Assembly (NCBI GenBank): GCA_020442385.1
Contig: JAGRKE010000006.1
Coordinates: 87,653 to 151,652 of the forward strand
Reading direction: 5' to 3'
Length of the DNA stretch: 64,000 bases
From: Alphaproteobacteria bacterium
GTDB taxonomy: Bacteria > Pseudomonadota > Alphaproteobacteria > Micavibrionales > Micavibrionaceae
The notes beneath the pieces were generated by a model. The model was not told the origin of the DNA, made no database searches, and worked only from the letters and a program-made list of their open reading frames with translations. Below, piece by piece: positions 9,344 through 19,051 of this stretch (position 1 is its first letter; each line of letters starts with the position of its first letter). The position numbers and the translations under genes were made by a program.

Positions 9344-11341
9344 TTATTTGTTATAGGCGATGCGAAACGGCGCAGACAGGTCGTCTTGTGCGGGCGCATC
9401 TCTGGAATCGGCATAACGGGCTGCCTTGCCATCCGCCAGCGCATTGAGGGTCGGCGTTTTCTCACCATCGCGCATGCGGTAAATCCAGTAGTTAGATAGC
9501 ACACGCTCAACATAGGCCCGCGTTTCGCTGGAGGGCATAAGCTCAATAAAGAGCAGTGGATCTTGCACACTCGCCCATTGTTTTTTCCAGCGCGAAAGAT
9601 TGCCCGGCCCGGCGTTATAAGCAACCAACACCGAAAGCAAATCACCATCCACCGTTTTTAAGCTCAAAAGCTCGGCAAGGTATTTCTCTCCCAGTTCCAA
9701 ATTATAAACCGGGTCAATCAGCAGCTCTTCATTTATATTTTTGCGTCCTGCAACATGCTCAGCCGTTGAAGGCATAAGCTGCATCAGGCCGCGCGCGCCG
9801 CTGCGGCTTTCTGCGCGGTGATCAAAACGTGATTCTTGGCGCATAATCGCATGCACCAGCGCCGGATCGACTTTGTAATCTTCCTTAAACTTCCAGCCGC
9901 CCTTGGGATAAAGCGCCGCATCCAAAGACAGCCCGCTGCTTGTTTCATAGGCGCTGCCCAATCGCAGCGAAAGCGCAGGCAAACCGGCATATCCGGCGTA
10001 AGAGAGCAACGCCGCACTCATTTCAGGTGTCTCCGGCTTAAAACGCAGCAGCTCGGCCTCGGCCAAATGCGTTTGCCCGGCAGCCACCAAATCCATCGCA
10101 CGCGCGCCAGCCTTGGTATCACGCAGCAACGCATAATCATCTTCCGTAAAGGTCGGGTATTCCCAGTTGAAATCAAAATCACGCCCCAGCGCCCGCGTCG
10201 CGATCAGACCATAGAATGTGCGTGGATTATCCGTGGCGCGGGCTAGCCACTTCTTGCCTTCGCTTTTATGTCCGGCCTGCATGTGCGAACGCGCCGCCCA
10301 ATAGGCTCCACCAGCCGCCGTCCAGCCCGAAGCATAAGGAGAGCGCGCCGTGATTTCGAAATACTGCGCCGCCGCTCTGTAATCGCCATTTGCCCAAGAA
10401 ACCAGCCCGGCAATCCACCCGGCGATCGGCACATGAATGCCCGAGCGCTTTGCGCTCGCTTTGGCCAGCTCCAGCGCTTCATCAGGCTTTCCGGCATGTA
10501 AATAACCCTTGGCAATCAGAGCGCGCAAAATATCATATTCAACCTTATCAAGCAGCGCCGTGGTTTCAGACTCTTTGAGTGTTTCCATCGCCTGCGTCGG
10601 ACGGGTTTGACGAATTAGGCGGTAGATGGATTTATTGAGTTTTGCCACCGCCTCTTTTTGCGCTGCGCTGCGTTTTTTTGAGCTTTTGTAAACGCGGCCC
10701 GGCACCATCATCGGCTCGGAACGTTGTGCAATGCCGCTCAGTTTAACAGGCTCTTTAAGCGTGCCGGTAAAATCAGCCGGTTTCTTGCGCTGCGCGAGTT
10801 TGTATATCTTATCCGCACCCGGATAATCAGCATATAAATCCAGCCAGCTGCGCAGCTCATCGAAAGAAGAGATATAGGCCGTGGGGTGCATATAGCGCTG
10901 ATAAAGAACATGACCGCGCAGACGCTTATCGCGCAAGCCCGCCATTTTATCTTCGGCCTGATCAATCTTGCCTTGCGCCTGAAGTTTGAAAATCTCTTTA
11001 TAAACCTGCGCATCTTCCGGGCGAATCGGATCTGTGGCCGAAGCTAAAACCGGTTTAAATTTTGGAATCGGCGGCTGCCCGTAATCCAGCAGCGCTTTTG
11101 CAAAATCTTTCAGGGAATATTCAACAACCTCGCCTTGTACAGATTGAGATTGCTCCGCAAGTTGCTCACCCGGTTGTTCTGCGCTCAAAAACGGTTTTTT
11201 TGATGGAACAGGAATACCGTCATAGGCGTAAGTGTGCTCCAAAGGCGTTAAAATCGCCAGCACCCCTATAACCCCTAAAAACAAAGCAGAAACAGACGAA
11301 AACCAAACGTGTCTGCCGTTTGTACTCAATTTTCTCAACAT
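9344..11341 (-). CDS. soluble lytic murein transglycosylase (Slt70-like)
   Basis: It cleaves the MurNAc-GlcNAc bond of peptidoglycan with anhydro product formation. The 665-residue protein has an N-terminal hydrophobic segment (about residues 12-32, uncleaved anchor or signal peptide), a long helical superhelix typical of Slt70 (about 80-470), and a C-terminal SLT domain: MRQESRFDHRAESRSGARG with catalytic Glu503, then MQLMPSTAEHVAG, LELGEKYLAELL and LVAYNAGPGNLSRW. Acts in the periplasm. The gene lies 95 bp upstream of alaS on the same strand but is probably a separate unit. slt or mltE-type naming is uncertain, so no symbol is given. Confidence 0.93.
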   Translation of the reverse strand: MLRKLSTNGRHVWFSSVSALFLGVIGVLAILTPLEHTYAYDGIPVPSKKPFLSAEQPGEQLAEQSQSVQGEVVEYSLKDFAKALLDYGQPPIPKFKPVLASATDPIRPEDAQVYKEIFKLQAQGKIDQAEDKMAGLRDKRLRGHVLYQRYMHPTAYISSFDELRSWLDLYADYPGADKIYKLAQRKKPADFTGTLKEPVKLSGIAQRSEPMMVPGRVYKSSKKRSAAQKEAVAKLNKSIYRLIRQTRPTQAMETLKESETTALLDKVEYDILRALIAKGYLHAGKPDEALELAKASAKRSGIHVPIAGWIAGLVSWANGDYRAAAQYFEITARSPYASGWTAAGGAYWAARSHMQAGHKSEGKKWLARATDNPRTFYGLIATRALGRDFDFNWEYPTFTEDDYALLRDTKAGARAMDLVAAGQTHLAEAELLRFKPETPEMSAALLSYAGYAGLPALSLRLGSAYETSSGLSLDAALYPKGGWKFKEDYKVDPALVHAIMRQESRFDHRAESRSGARGLMQLMPSTAEHVAGRKNINEELLIDPVYNLELGEKYLAELLSLKTVDGDLLSVLVAYNAGPGNLSRWKKQWASVQDPLLFIELMPSSETRAYVERVLSNYWIYRMRDGEKTPTLNALADGKAARYADSRDAPAQDDLSAPFRIAYNK

Positions 11342-11372
11342 AACAGGGTCGATATAGCCGAAACTATATGAG

Positions 11373-11393
11373 CTGTCTAGAATATATAGACAG
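11373..11393. repeat. short inverted repeat between slt-like and UDG genes
   Basis: CTGTCTA (11373-11379) and TAGACAG (11387-11393) form a 7-bp stem with a 7-nt AT-rich loop, directly after the UDG stop codon on the minus strand. No T-run follows on the minus strand, so a terminator is not supported. Confidence 0.35.
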
Positions 11394-11395
11394 GG

Positions 11396-12250
11396 TTATT
11401 TTCGATCCAATTCGTTTCGTTTTTGCTGTAGCTTAAGCATATCGCTCCATACAGCCTTTTTTTGGACCGGCGTTCTGAGCAAATAAGCCGGGTGATAAGT
11501 CACAATCGCCGGAATGGAAGGGCCTTCATAGCCCAATTCCACGGTCTGCAGGCAGTAATCATGCCAGCCCTTTCTCAAGCGTGACACGCTGTCTTCCTTA
11601 CCGAGCAAGGCTTTGGCAGACACTCCGCCGCAGAGAATCAGTAGATCAGGTTTGATCAACGTAATGTGCTTTTCGATAAAAGGAAGGCTTACGGCAATCT
11701 CCGCAGCGTTGGGCGTGCGGTTGCCCGGCGGGCGCCAATTCAGGATGTTTGAGATATAAATCGCCTTGTCTACATCTGTTTCCGTACGGTCCAGATCAAT
11801 GCATTTCAAAATGCGGTCAAGCAATTGACCGCTGACACCGACAAAGGGCTTGCCCTGCCGGTCCTCATCCGCGCCTGGCGCCTCCCCGATCAGCATCACG
11901 CGCGCTTTCGGATTGCCGTCACAAAACACCATATTGGTGGCCGTTCTTTTCACGGACAAACCATCAAACCCGGCAATCGCTTCTTGCAATGCTTCCAGCG
12001 TGTCTGCTTCTTGCGCCAGTTTCAGAGATTCCGCCCGCGCATCGGATTTACCAAGAAAGGCGGGCTGTTCGCTTGCGCCGACAGGCACAGCGCTTGGCGG
12101 TGCTTTGGGGCTTTGCGCTTTCGCCGGTGCGGGTGCAAAAGACGGCATGGCAGTGCGGTCCACGGGCTCATCGCCCAGAACCTCATCCACGCCGTGATCG
12201 ACATACCACTCTAATGCACTTTTTACGGATTTCCGCTGTGTATTTCCCAT
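11396..12250 (-). CDS. uracil-DNA glycosylase, family 4-like
   Basis: Removes uracil from DNA to start base-excision repair. The 284-residue protein (start MGNTQRKSVKSALEW, ATG 12250) has an Ala/Pro-rich N-terminal third (to about residue 95) and a C-terminal UDG domain with the uracil-binding GEAPGADEDRQGKPFVG, NWRPPGNRTPN and the leucine-loop segment TYHPAYLLR. The open frame continues 381 nt upstream but overlaps the divergent ETF-QO gene and lacks family similarity, so it was trimmed. Notably, the expected iron-sulfur cysteines are absent: the usual Cys before the ATN motif is Leu (FDGLSVK), and the one before PF is Ser (AVSLPFI). A Cys does occur nearby in VFCDG. Function as a glycosylase is likely; cluster status is doubtful. 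Confidence 0.88.
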   Translation of the reverse strand: MGNTQRKSVKSALEWYVDHGVDEVLGDEPVDRTAMPSFAPAPAKAQSPKAPPSAVPVGASEQPAFLGKSDARAESLKLAQEADTLEALQEAIAGFDGLSVKRTATNMVFCDGNPKARVMLIGEAPGADEDRQGKPFVGVSGQLLDRILKCIDLDRTETDVDKAIYISNILNWRPPGNRTPNAAEIAVSLPFIEKHITLIKPDLLILCGGVSAKALLGKEDSVSRLRKGWHDYCLQTVELGYEGPSIPAIVTYHPAYLLRTPVQKKAVWSDMLKLQQKRNELDRK

Positions 12251-12302
12251 GGGGAATAGGCTAGAATAGACAAACAAAAAAGAAAAGAGGTCTCTTAAAT
12301 AA

Positions 12303-13940
12303 ATGCCCGAATCTATACGCTCTGATCGCGAAAACATGGAATATGATGTGGTAATCGTCGGCGCCGGCCCTTCCGGTTTGGCGTGCGCCATACGCCTCAA
12401 GCAAATCAATCCCGACATCAATGTCTGTATTTTAGAAAAAGGCTCGGAAGTCGGCGCGCACTTACTCTCGGGCGCGGTATTTGAGACACGCGCACTGGAT
12501 GAACTGATTCCCGATTGGAAAGAAAAAGGTGCGCCGCTCAACACGCCAGCGACCAAAGACAAGTTTTTATTCTTAACAAAATCCGGCGGCTTTGCCCTGC
12601 CCACGCCGCCGCAAATGCATAACAAGGGCAATTACATTATCTCTTTGGGGATGCTGGCACGCTGGCTGGCTGAACAAGCCGAGGGCTTGGGCGTTGAGAT
12701 TTTTCCCGGCTTTGCCGCCGCTGAAGTTCTTTATAACGAATCCGGCGCAGTTATTGGTGTGGCTACGGGCGATATGGGCCTTGATGAGCACGGCAACAAG
12801 ACCGAGGCTTTTGAGCCGGGCATGGAGCTGCATGCCCGCCAAACCGTGTTTGCAGAAGGCTGCCGCGGCTCGCTCGCCAAAACCCTGATCAAAAAATTCA
12901 ATCTGGATGAAAATAGCGATCCGCAAACCTATGGCATCGGCATTAAGGAGTTGTGGGAAATCGACCCGGCCAAGCATGATACGGGCGCGACGCTTCACAC
13001 CGTCGGCTGGCCGATGGATAGCAAGACCTATGGCGGGTCGTGGCTGTATCACCTTGAGGACAATATGGTCTCAATCGGTTTTGTGATCGGACTGGATTAC
13101 CAAAACCCCTTCCTCTCACCCTTTGATGAGATGCAGCGCTTTAAGCTTCATCCGAAAATTAAACCTCTGCTGGAGGGTGGTCGCCGCGTTGCCTATGGCG
13201 CACGGGCCTTGGTTGAGGGCGGTTTCCAATCCATCCCAAAACTTACCTTCCCCGGCGGGATTCTGATCGGCGATACGGCCGGGTTTTTGAACGTTCCCAA
13301 GATCAAGGGCAACCACACCGCTATGAAATCAGGCATGGTCGCCGCCGAGAGCATTAATACCCATCTGCAAAACACGCAGGATTTTGGAAGTGAATGCGCC
13401 GCCTATCAGAGCAACATGGAAAATTCATGGGTTTGGAGCGAGCTTAAAAAAGTGCGCAATATCCGCCCCGGCTTTCATAAAGGACTGTGGTTTGGCCTCC
13501 TCAATGCAGCTTTTGAGACATTGACGCAAGGACGCGCACCTTGGACGCTTAAAAATCATGCCGACCATACGCAACTTAAAAAAGCGGCTCAATCTATACA
13601 AATCGTTTATCCGAAGCCTGATGGCGAGATTACATTCGATAAATTAACCTCAGTACAGCTTTCAAACACCAACCATGCAGAAAATCAGCCTTGCCATTTG
13701 CAGTTAAAAGACCCATCTATACCCGTAAGTGTAAATGTGCCCGAATACGCCGAACCGGCGCAAAGATACTGCCCTGCTGGGGTTTATGAAATTGTTAATA
13801 TTGATGCGGGACAATTGAAACTGCAGATAAATTCGCAAAATTGTGTGCATTGTAAGACGTGCGATATCAAAGATCCGTCACAAAATATCAATTGGGTTGT
13901 ACCTCAAGGCGGCGACGGGCCGAATTATCCGAACATGTAA
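12303..13940 (+). CDS. electron transfer flavoprotein-ubiquinone oxidoreductase
   Basis: Membrane-associated ETF-QO passes electrons from reduced ETF (fatty-acid and amino-acid oxidation) to ubiquinone. The 545-residue protein has an N-terminal FAD Rossmann motif VVIVGAGPSGLACAIRL, a second FAD motif around GGILIGDTAGFLNVPKIKG, and a C-terminal 4Fe-4S site with Cys490 (YCPAG), Cys514, Cys517 and Cys520 (NCVHCKTCDIKDP). It ends PQGGDGPNYPNM, the family's conserved tail. ATG 12336 (MEYDVVIVGAG) is an alternative start. Divergent from the UDG gene with 52 bp between starts. An acyl-CoA dehydrogenase is encoded at 38.6 kb, a possible electron source through ETF. Confidence 0.97.
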   Translation: MPESIRSDRENMEYDVVIVGAGPSGLACAIRLKQINPDINVCILEKGSEVGAHLLSGAVFETRALDELIPDWKEKGAPLNTPATKDKFLFLTKSGGFALPTPPQMHNKGNYIISLGMLARWLAEQAEGLGVEIFPGFAAAEVLYNESGAVIGVATGDMGLDEHGNKTEAFEPGMELHARQTVFAEGCRGSLAKTLIKKFNLDENSDPQTYGIGIKELWEIDPAKHDTGATLHTVGWPMDSKTYGGSWLYHLEDNMVSIGFVIGLDYQNPFLSPFDEMQRFKLHPKIKPLLEGGRRVAYGARALVEGGFQSIPKLTFPGGILIGDTAGFLNVPKIKGNHTAMKSGMVAAESINTHLQNTQDFGSECAAYQSNMENSWVWSELKKVRNIRPGFHKGLWFGLLNAAFETLTQGRAPWTLKNHADHTQLKKAAQSIQIVYPKPDGEITFDKLTSVQLSNTNHAENQPCHLQLKDPSIPVSVNVPEYAEPAQRYCPAGVYEIVNIDAGQLKLQINSQNCVHCKTCDIKDPSQNINWVVPQGGDGPNYPNM

Positions 13941-13970
13941 GTGCGCACCATTGAAGGAGCTCTATAAGCT

Positions 13971-15746
13971 GTGAAAGATTTTCTAACCTTTATCGTATCC
14001 TGTATTTTAGGCGCCTGCCCGGCCGGCGATGCGCCGAATGATAAGAACGCCGTCCCCGGCGAACTCTCTTCCATTCAAACGAGAGCGGGTGAGAACGGTG
14101 AAGAGTTCATCATTCAAAACTATGCACCCAAAAGTCTGTCGGGCGATTATCTGGCCAGCCAGTTCGCGCAGCGTCATCACGATTGGGGCAATGCCCTCAA
14201 ATTCATGGACCCGCTGCTCGAAGCCACGCCAGACGATACACAGCTGATTAACAAGGCCATGGTTCTTGCGATGGGTTCGGGCGAAACCGAGACCGCGATC
14301 GCGCTGGCGCATAAATTACTGGGAATAGAGGGCGAGCAGGAAAATTCACTTGCGCTGCTGTTTGTTGCGCTGGAGCATTTCAAAAACAAAGATTACCAAA
14401 CCGCGCTGAGTTTCATTGAAGCCATGCCGGAAGGCAGTCTGTCCGATTTCATCCTGCCGCTGCTGGAAAGCTGGGCACAAGCAGCATTGGGTAAGCATGA
14501 CACGCAAAATCTTGGCGGCAACACCATCCATATTCATCATGCGATTTTAATCGCGGCCTATCTGGGTGAAACCGATAATATCGAAGGTTTGCTGCAACAA
14601 TCGCTGGGCGCATCGGGCCTGTCGCTACAGGATCTGGAACGCATCGCCGATTCTTACGCCTATATCGGCAAAACCGAAATCGCGCTTGAGCTTTACACCA
14701 AGCTGTTTGAAGAATGGCCGGAGAACCGCCCGCTGGCGCATAAGATCGACAGCCTGAAAAACGGCGAGGCAATTTCCTATATCGAAGGCGTAGACAGCCC
14801 CGAAGAGGGGGTGGCCAGCGCCCTGTACGACACAGCGCGCCTGCTATTTCAGGAACAAAGTGATGAGAGCGCCCGCGTCTTCGCGCACATGGCGCTGTAT
14901 CTGAACCCCGATTTGCCGGATGCACAGCTTTTGCTCGGCTATATCACCGCGCGCAACAATCAGCTGGAAGAGGCCATCCATTATTACCAAGCCGTCCAGC
15001 CGGATGATGAAAAATATGAAGAGTCGCGGCGTATGGCAGCCGACCTGCTGGAGAGCGCGCAGCATATTGATGATGCGATTAGTGAGCTTGATGATCTTGT
15101 GAAAAACTACGGCGATCTTGAAGCCCTAATCCAGATTGGTGACATTCACCGCCGCAGCGAGAATTTTGACAAGGCTGTATCCACCTATAACAAAGCCGCA
15201 CAAAAACTCGGCTCGACCATTCCGCGTGAATATTGGCAGCTTTATTATGTGCGCGGCATGTCCTATGAGCGCCTTGGCGAATGGGATAAGGCCGAAGCGG
15301 ATTTAACAACCGCGCTGGAGTACCAGCCTGAAAACCCGCTGATTTTGAATTATCTGGGCTATGCCTGGGCTGATCAGGGCGTGCATTTGCAAAAGTCTTT
15401 AGAGCTGATCCGTAAGGCTGCTGCTTTGCGCCCAACCGATGGGTATATTATCGACTCGCTCGGCTGGGTTTTGTATCGCATGGGCCAGTACCCGGAAGCC
15501 GTACCGCATCTGGAAAAGGCCGTTGAGCTTTTGCCCTATGACCCGGTGATCAACGACCATCTCGGCGACGCGTACTGGCAAGTTGGCCGCAAGCTGGAGG
15601 CGCGCTTTCAGTGGGTACGCGCGCAAAACCATTCCGAAGACGAAGACTTTGTCAAAGACGTCCAAGCCAAACTTGATGACGGGTTATCTGAAAACCACGA
15701 TATGGTCAAAGAAGCAAAAACCCAAGCGCATGACGGAAAAATCTAG
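13971..15746 (+). CDS. TPR-repeat lipoprotein
   Basis: A 591-residue protein starting at GTG 13971 with AAGGAG about 11 nt upstream. The N-terminus MKDFLTFIVSCILGACPAGD carries a lipobox LGAC with the acyl-Cys at residue 16, so an envelope lipoprotein is likely, although the signal is short. The rest is helical TPR repeats, clearest in the second half: DKAEADLTTALEYQPENPLILNYLGY, LIRKAAALRPTDGYIIDSLGWVL and AVPHLEKAVELLPYDPVINDHLG (each quoted in part). Such proteins usually scaffold envelope complexes; the partner is unknown. It lies 30 bp after the ETF-QO gene and 12 bp before ispE, a likely operon. Confidence 0.85.
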   Translation: MKDFLTFIVSCILGACPAGDAPNDKNAVPGELSSIQTRAGENGEEFIIQNYAPKSLSGDYLASQFAQRHHDWGNALKFMDPLLEATPDDTQLINKAMVLAMGSGETETAIALAHKLLGIEGEQENSLALLFVALEHFKNKDYQTALSFIEAMPEGSLSDFILPLLESWAQAALGKHDTQNLGGNTIHIHHAILIAAYLGETDNIEGLLQQSLGASGLSLQDLERIADSYAYIGKTEIALELYTKLFEEWPENRPLAHKIDSLKNGEAISYIEGVDSPEEGVASALYDTARLLFQEQSDESARVFAHMALYLNPDLPDAQLLLGYITARNNQLEEAIHYYQAVQPDDEKYEESRRMAADLLESAQHIDDAISELDDLVKNYGDLEALIQIGDIHRRSENFDKAVSTYNKAAQKLGSTIPREYWQLYYVRGMSYERLGEWDKAEADLTTALEYQPENPLILNYLGYAWADQGVHLQKSLELIRKAAALRPTDGYIIDSLGWVLYRMGQYPEAVPHLEKAVELLPYDPVINDHLGDAYWQVGRKLEARFQWVRAQNHSEDEDFVKDVQAKLDDGLSENHDMVKEAKTQAHDGKI

Positions 15747-15758
15747 TATCCTTTTTTC

Positions 15759-16667
15759 ATGAGCTCGACTCGCACAAAAACACTCACCATTTTCGCCCCC
15801 GCCAAGATCAATTTGTATCTGCATGTGACCGGGCGTTTGGATAACGGCTATCACAGCCTTGATTCTCTAGTCGCTTTCGCCGATATCGGCGACCAGCTGC
15901 GCATAGAACCGGCGCAGGATTTCGAATTCGAGATTAACGGCCCCTACGCCCGCATGCTCGGCCCGAAGGAACAAGATGCCAGTCCGCATTCGGGAAATCT
16001 GGTCGTGCAGGCCGCATGGGCCTTAGCGCGCGCGGCGCAAAAAGTCCCAAATGTGAAGGCCACCCTGACCAAAAACCTGCCCATTGCTTCGGGCCTTGGC
16101 GGTGGCTCTTCCGATGCGGCGGCCATGCTCTGGGGCTTGCTGGAGTGGTGGGAGCTTTCAACGCAGGCCCATTACCTGCCCGGCCTGATGGCGCGCATTG
16201 GCGCGGATATTCCTGTGTGCCTGCCGTGCAAGCCGGCGCGCATGCGCGGAATTGGCGACATTCTTGACCCCGCCCCACCCATGGGCGAAGCGCCGATTGT
16301 GCTGGTCAATCCAGCAAAAGCCTGCCTGACGGCTGATGTTTTCCGGCATTATTCAGGCACGTATAAAGAGCCGCACACCCTGCCTGACAGCTTGCTTGAT
16401 TTCAAAAACCTGATCGCGTTTCTCAAAACGCAAGAAAATGATTTATATGAACCCGCCTGCGCGGTCGTGCCGGAAATCCGCAATGTTATGAACGCGCTTG
16501 AAGCCCAAAAGGGCTGCGCGCTGGCACGCCTATCCGGATCGGGCGCAACCTGTTTTGGCCTGTTTGAAGATGAAGCAAACGCGCAAGACGCAGCGCGCAG
16601 CATCGCTGAAGAAAACCCTGACTGGTGGGTAAAGGTGGGCTGGCTCAACCGGCCAGAGCGCTATTGA
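15759..16667 (+). CDS. ispE: 4-diphosphocytidyl-2-C-methyl-D-erythritol kinase
   Basis: IspE phosphorylates CDP-ME in the MEP isoprenoid pathway. The 302-residue GHMP kinase begins TIFAPAKINLYLHVTGRLDNGYH (quoted in two parts: APAKINLYL, DNGYH), with the ATP loop GLGGGSSDAAAML from residue 112 and the C-terminal GHMP motif LSGSGATCFGLF. Length is typical. It is 12 bp downstream of the TPR lipoprotein gene and convergent with the PodJ-like gene, one base between the stops. Confidence 0.96.
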   Translation: MSSTRTKTLTIFAPAKINLYLHVTGRLDNGYHSLDSLVAFADIGDQLRIEPAQDFEFEINGPYARMLGPKEQDASPHSGNLVVQAAWALARAAQKVPNVKATLTKNLPIASGLGGGSSDAAAMLWGLLEWWELSTQAHYLPGLMARIGADIPVCLPCKPARMRGIGDILDPAPPMGEAPIVLVNPAKACLTADVFRHYSGTYKEPHTLPDSLLDFKNLIAFLKTQENDLYEPACAVVPEIRNVMNALEAQKGCALARLSGSGATCFGLFEDEANAQDAARSIAEENPDWWVKVGWLNRPERY

Positions 16668-16668
16668 T

Positions 16669-18924
16669 TTACTGAAAGCGTATTTCTTGGTCTGCATCCG
16701 CGCTGAGCATGTGACTCAAAAGCTCTGCGGAGGCTTCACCATTCACCGGCAAACCGTTTTTGCTCTGATAGGAGCGAATCGCATCACTAGTTAGCGGGCC
16801 TTGAACGCCGTCTGCTGGACCGGGATACAAACCAATACGCATCAGCTGTTCCTGAATTTGTGCCAGTGTGATTTTGGCAAATTCTTCTTCTGTGCTCTCC
16901 AGCATAATGTCTGCACTTGCTGGCTCGGCTTGATTGATCGCTTCTGTTGTATCCTGAGGCACAGACACAGGTGTTTTAACAACACTCACAGGCAGTTCTT
17001 TGGCTTGCGGCGCGGCGCTTTCTTTTGAAGATTGCATGCCTTCAACCAAACGGTTTACATCCTCGATTTTGATATTCAGCGCCTTGGCGAGCTGCTCCAG
17101 CGCAGCTTTCGCTTCCGGGCTGCCTTGATCGGCCGCGCGCTTGTACCACAGCAATGCCTGATCCGGCTGTGGTGTTCCCATCAGGCCGTTCTCATAAATC
17201 AGCCCCAGATTATAAGCGGCCTCCATCACGCCGCCATTGGCTGCCGCTTCGAAATTCTCAGCCGCTTTTTGCGGGGAATAGGTCACACCGATCCCCTCAA
17301 TATAAGCAATACCCAGATTATATTGCGCTTCGGGGTGGCCCAACTTTGAAGCTTGATTGTACCAGTAAATGGCTTCGTTCATATTCGGCTTTACGCCCAG
17401 CCCTTGATGATACAAAACACCGAGATTATAGCGCGCGTTGGCAATACCCTGATCAGCCGCCTTACGAAACCAGAAGGCCGCACGGGCATAATCGCGAGGA
17501 ACGCCGGCATGCCCGGCCGTATAAATTGCCGCCAAATCGTGCTGCGCCTCGGGAGAGCCTGCGAAAGCTTGTTCTTCAACCTGCTTGATGACATCAGGCA
17601 AAGACGCATCGGGCTGTATCTCGCCTGTTTTGGAAACGGGTGTATATTTTTCAGGATCGAAAGCAGGTTTGGCCGGCTCTTGCGTTTGAAGCGCCGCCGG
17701 GGTTTGCGGCGTTCCTGGCTCAATATCGTTAAGCGCTGTCGCCACCGCGTCGGGATTTGTCTCCAGTAATTGCGCGAGGGCCTGATCGTCTTCAACGCTT
17801 ATCGTGCCGATATCATCGAGCGCCTGCAGCGCCAAATTATCCTGCACCATGCCTGCGGCGGCAGGCGTGCTTTCAGCTTGAGAAAAGGCGCTTGTGTCAC
17901 GCTCAACATCCCAGTTTTGGGCTTGTTGCTGCGCGGGCCGTTCGATCTGTGTTGTCTGCGCGAACGGCGCAGGCGCGGCCACCTGAGTATCCGCCGGGCT
18001 GTTCATCTCGCTTAAAAACCAACCCGTGACAACCGCACCCACCAGCAAAGCCCCGGCGGCGGCCATCTGTATATATTTGCGGCGCGCATCAGCAGCCTCA
18101 ATCTGCTCAGCAGCAATGACCGGGGCAGTCTCAATGTGCGCAGGCTCTTGGTTTTGACGCAGCAACGCCTGCCCCAAGGTTTCATCGGACTTCAGACCAT
18201 CCGCCTGATCGGTCAGCAGCACCATCGCCTTAGCATTCAGCGCATCACGCGTTTGAATTACGGTTTCTTCGATACGCTCAATCTTGCGCATAAAACGCGC
18301 GCGATCTTCGGCCACCTTGTCAATTTGACGCAGCATTTTGGCCTGCTGGGAGATTGTATCCTCCAGCTGAGAGCTTAAATCATCTTGCTTATGCTCCGCC
18401 TCTTTTAAGCGTTTGAGCATTTCGGCATAACTGGCCGTGCTGCGCGCCATTTTCTGCGCCTGGTCCTGCTGCATTTTTTGCAGTGAATTTGTCGTGCGGT
18501 TGGCGCGCTCAGCCTTGTCCTCAACCTCAATCAAAAGCTTGCGTGTCTCTGCCATTTCCTTGAGCGTCTCGCGCATCAGCGCCTCGGTGCGCTGAATAGA
18601 GGGCGTGCTCGCCCCAGATTTTGCACCGCCTTCAGTCAGAATTTTTTCGAGCTTGGCGTAGGATTGTTCGTTCTTTTGGGATTTGTCTTCCAGCGCCTCA
18701 ATAACTTCGCGGTAGGCCTCAAGCTGTTTACGCATGAAATTGCGCTCAGCCTGCGTGGATTTTAAGCGCTCATTCAAACTCTTAAGCAACGCCAAAATCT
18801 GCAGTTGATTATGGCCGCCAGCCAGGGCTTCATCTAATTTTCGGGGTTGCGCGGTGGTGTCTGCGGGACTGTCATTATCGCCTTGAAAAAAGACGCGCCC
18901 GTCACTTGTTCTTTTGAATCCCAT
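16669..18924 (-). CDS. PodJ-like polar scaffold: coiled coil, TM helix, Sel1 repeats, peptidoglycan-binding domain
   Basis: A 751-residue single-pass membrane protein. Residues about 40-230 are a charged heptad-rich coiled coil (cytoplasmic); a transmembrane helix lies at about 286-306 (QMAAAGALLVGAVVTGWFL); a Pro/Gln/Thr-rich linker follows; four Sel1 repeats cover about 450-610 (for example ARYNLGVLYHQGLGVKPN and AQYNLGIAYIEGIGVTYS); and a C-terminal peptidoglycan-binding domain (GLYPGPADGVQGPLTSDAIR) ends the protein. This order matches PodJ-type polar organelle factors of alphaproteobacteria, which place pili and division regulators at a pole. The function is inferred from architecture only. 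The gene starts with MGFKRTSDGRVFFQGD, and is convergent with ispE. Confidence 0.82.
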   Translation of the reverse strand: MGFKRTSDGRVFFQGDNDSPADTTAQPRKLDEALAGGHNQLQILALLKSLNERLKSTQAERNFMRKQLEAYREVIEALEDKSQKNEQSYAKLEKILTEGGAKSGASTPSIQRTEALMRETLKEMAETRKLLIEVEDKAERANRTTNSLQKMQQDQAQKMARSTASYAEMLKRLKEAEHKQDDLSSQLEDTISQQAKMLRQIDKVAEDRARFMRKIERIEETVIQTRDALNAKAMVLLTDQADGLKSDETLGQALLRQNQEPAHIETAPVIAAEQIEAADARRKYIQMAAAGALLVGAVVTGWFLSEMNSPADTQVAAPAPFAQTTQIERPAQQQAQNWDVERDTSAFSQAESTPAAAGMVQDNLALQALDDIGTISVEDDQALAQLLETNPDAVATALNDIEPGTPQTPAALQTQEPAKPAFDPEKYTPVSKTGEIQPDASLPDVIKQVEEQAFAGSPEAQHDLAAIYTAGHAGVPRDYARAAFWFRKAADQGIANARYNLGVLYHQGLGVKPNMNEAIYWYNQASKLGHPEAQYNLGIAYIEGIGVTYSPQKAAENFEAAANGGVMEAAYNLGLIYENGLMGTPQPDQALLWYKRAADQGSPEAKAALEQLAKALNIKIEDVNRLVEGMQSSKESAAPQAKELPVSVVKTPVSVPQDTTEAINQAEPASADIMLESTEEEFAKITLAQIQEQLMRIGLYPGPADGVQGPLTSDAIRSYQSKNGLPVNGEASAELLSHMLSADADQEIRFQ

Positions 18925-18997
18925 TGTGGAATCGCTCCGTTACTCATTCATTTTTTAGTTATGAATCAGACTATAGCGAATTTTGTAAAATCACGTC

Positions 18998-19026
18998 AAA
19001 AAAAATCCGCGTCTGCAAGCAGACGG
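18998..19026 (-). terminator. intrinsic terminator after the TPR-sulfotransferase gene
   Basis: On the minus strand, CGTCTG-CTTG-CAGACG forms a GC-rich hairpin, followed by CGGA and eight T. It lies between the end of the sulfotransferase gene (19052) and the start of the PodJ-like gene (18924). Confidence 0.75.
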
Positions 19027-19051
19027 TCCACAGCTCTATCGCTCGTAAAAT

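Noticed and set aside
12251..12631. Open frame extending the uracil-DNA glycosylase gene 127 codons upstream
   Set aside because: It runs antisense inside the ETF-QO gene and has no family similarity; the short start MGNTQRKS is preferred.
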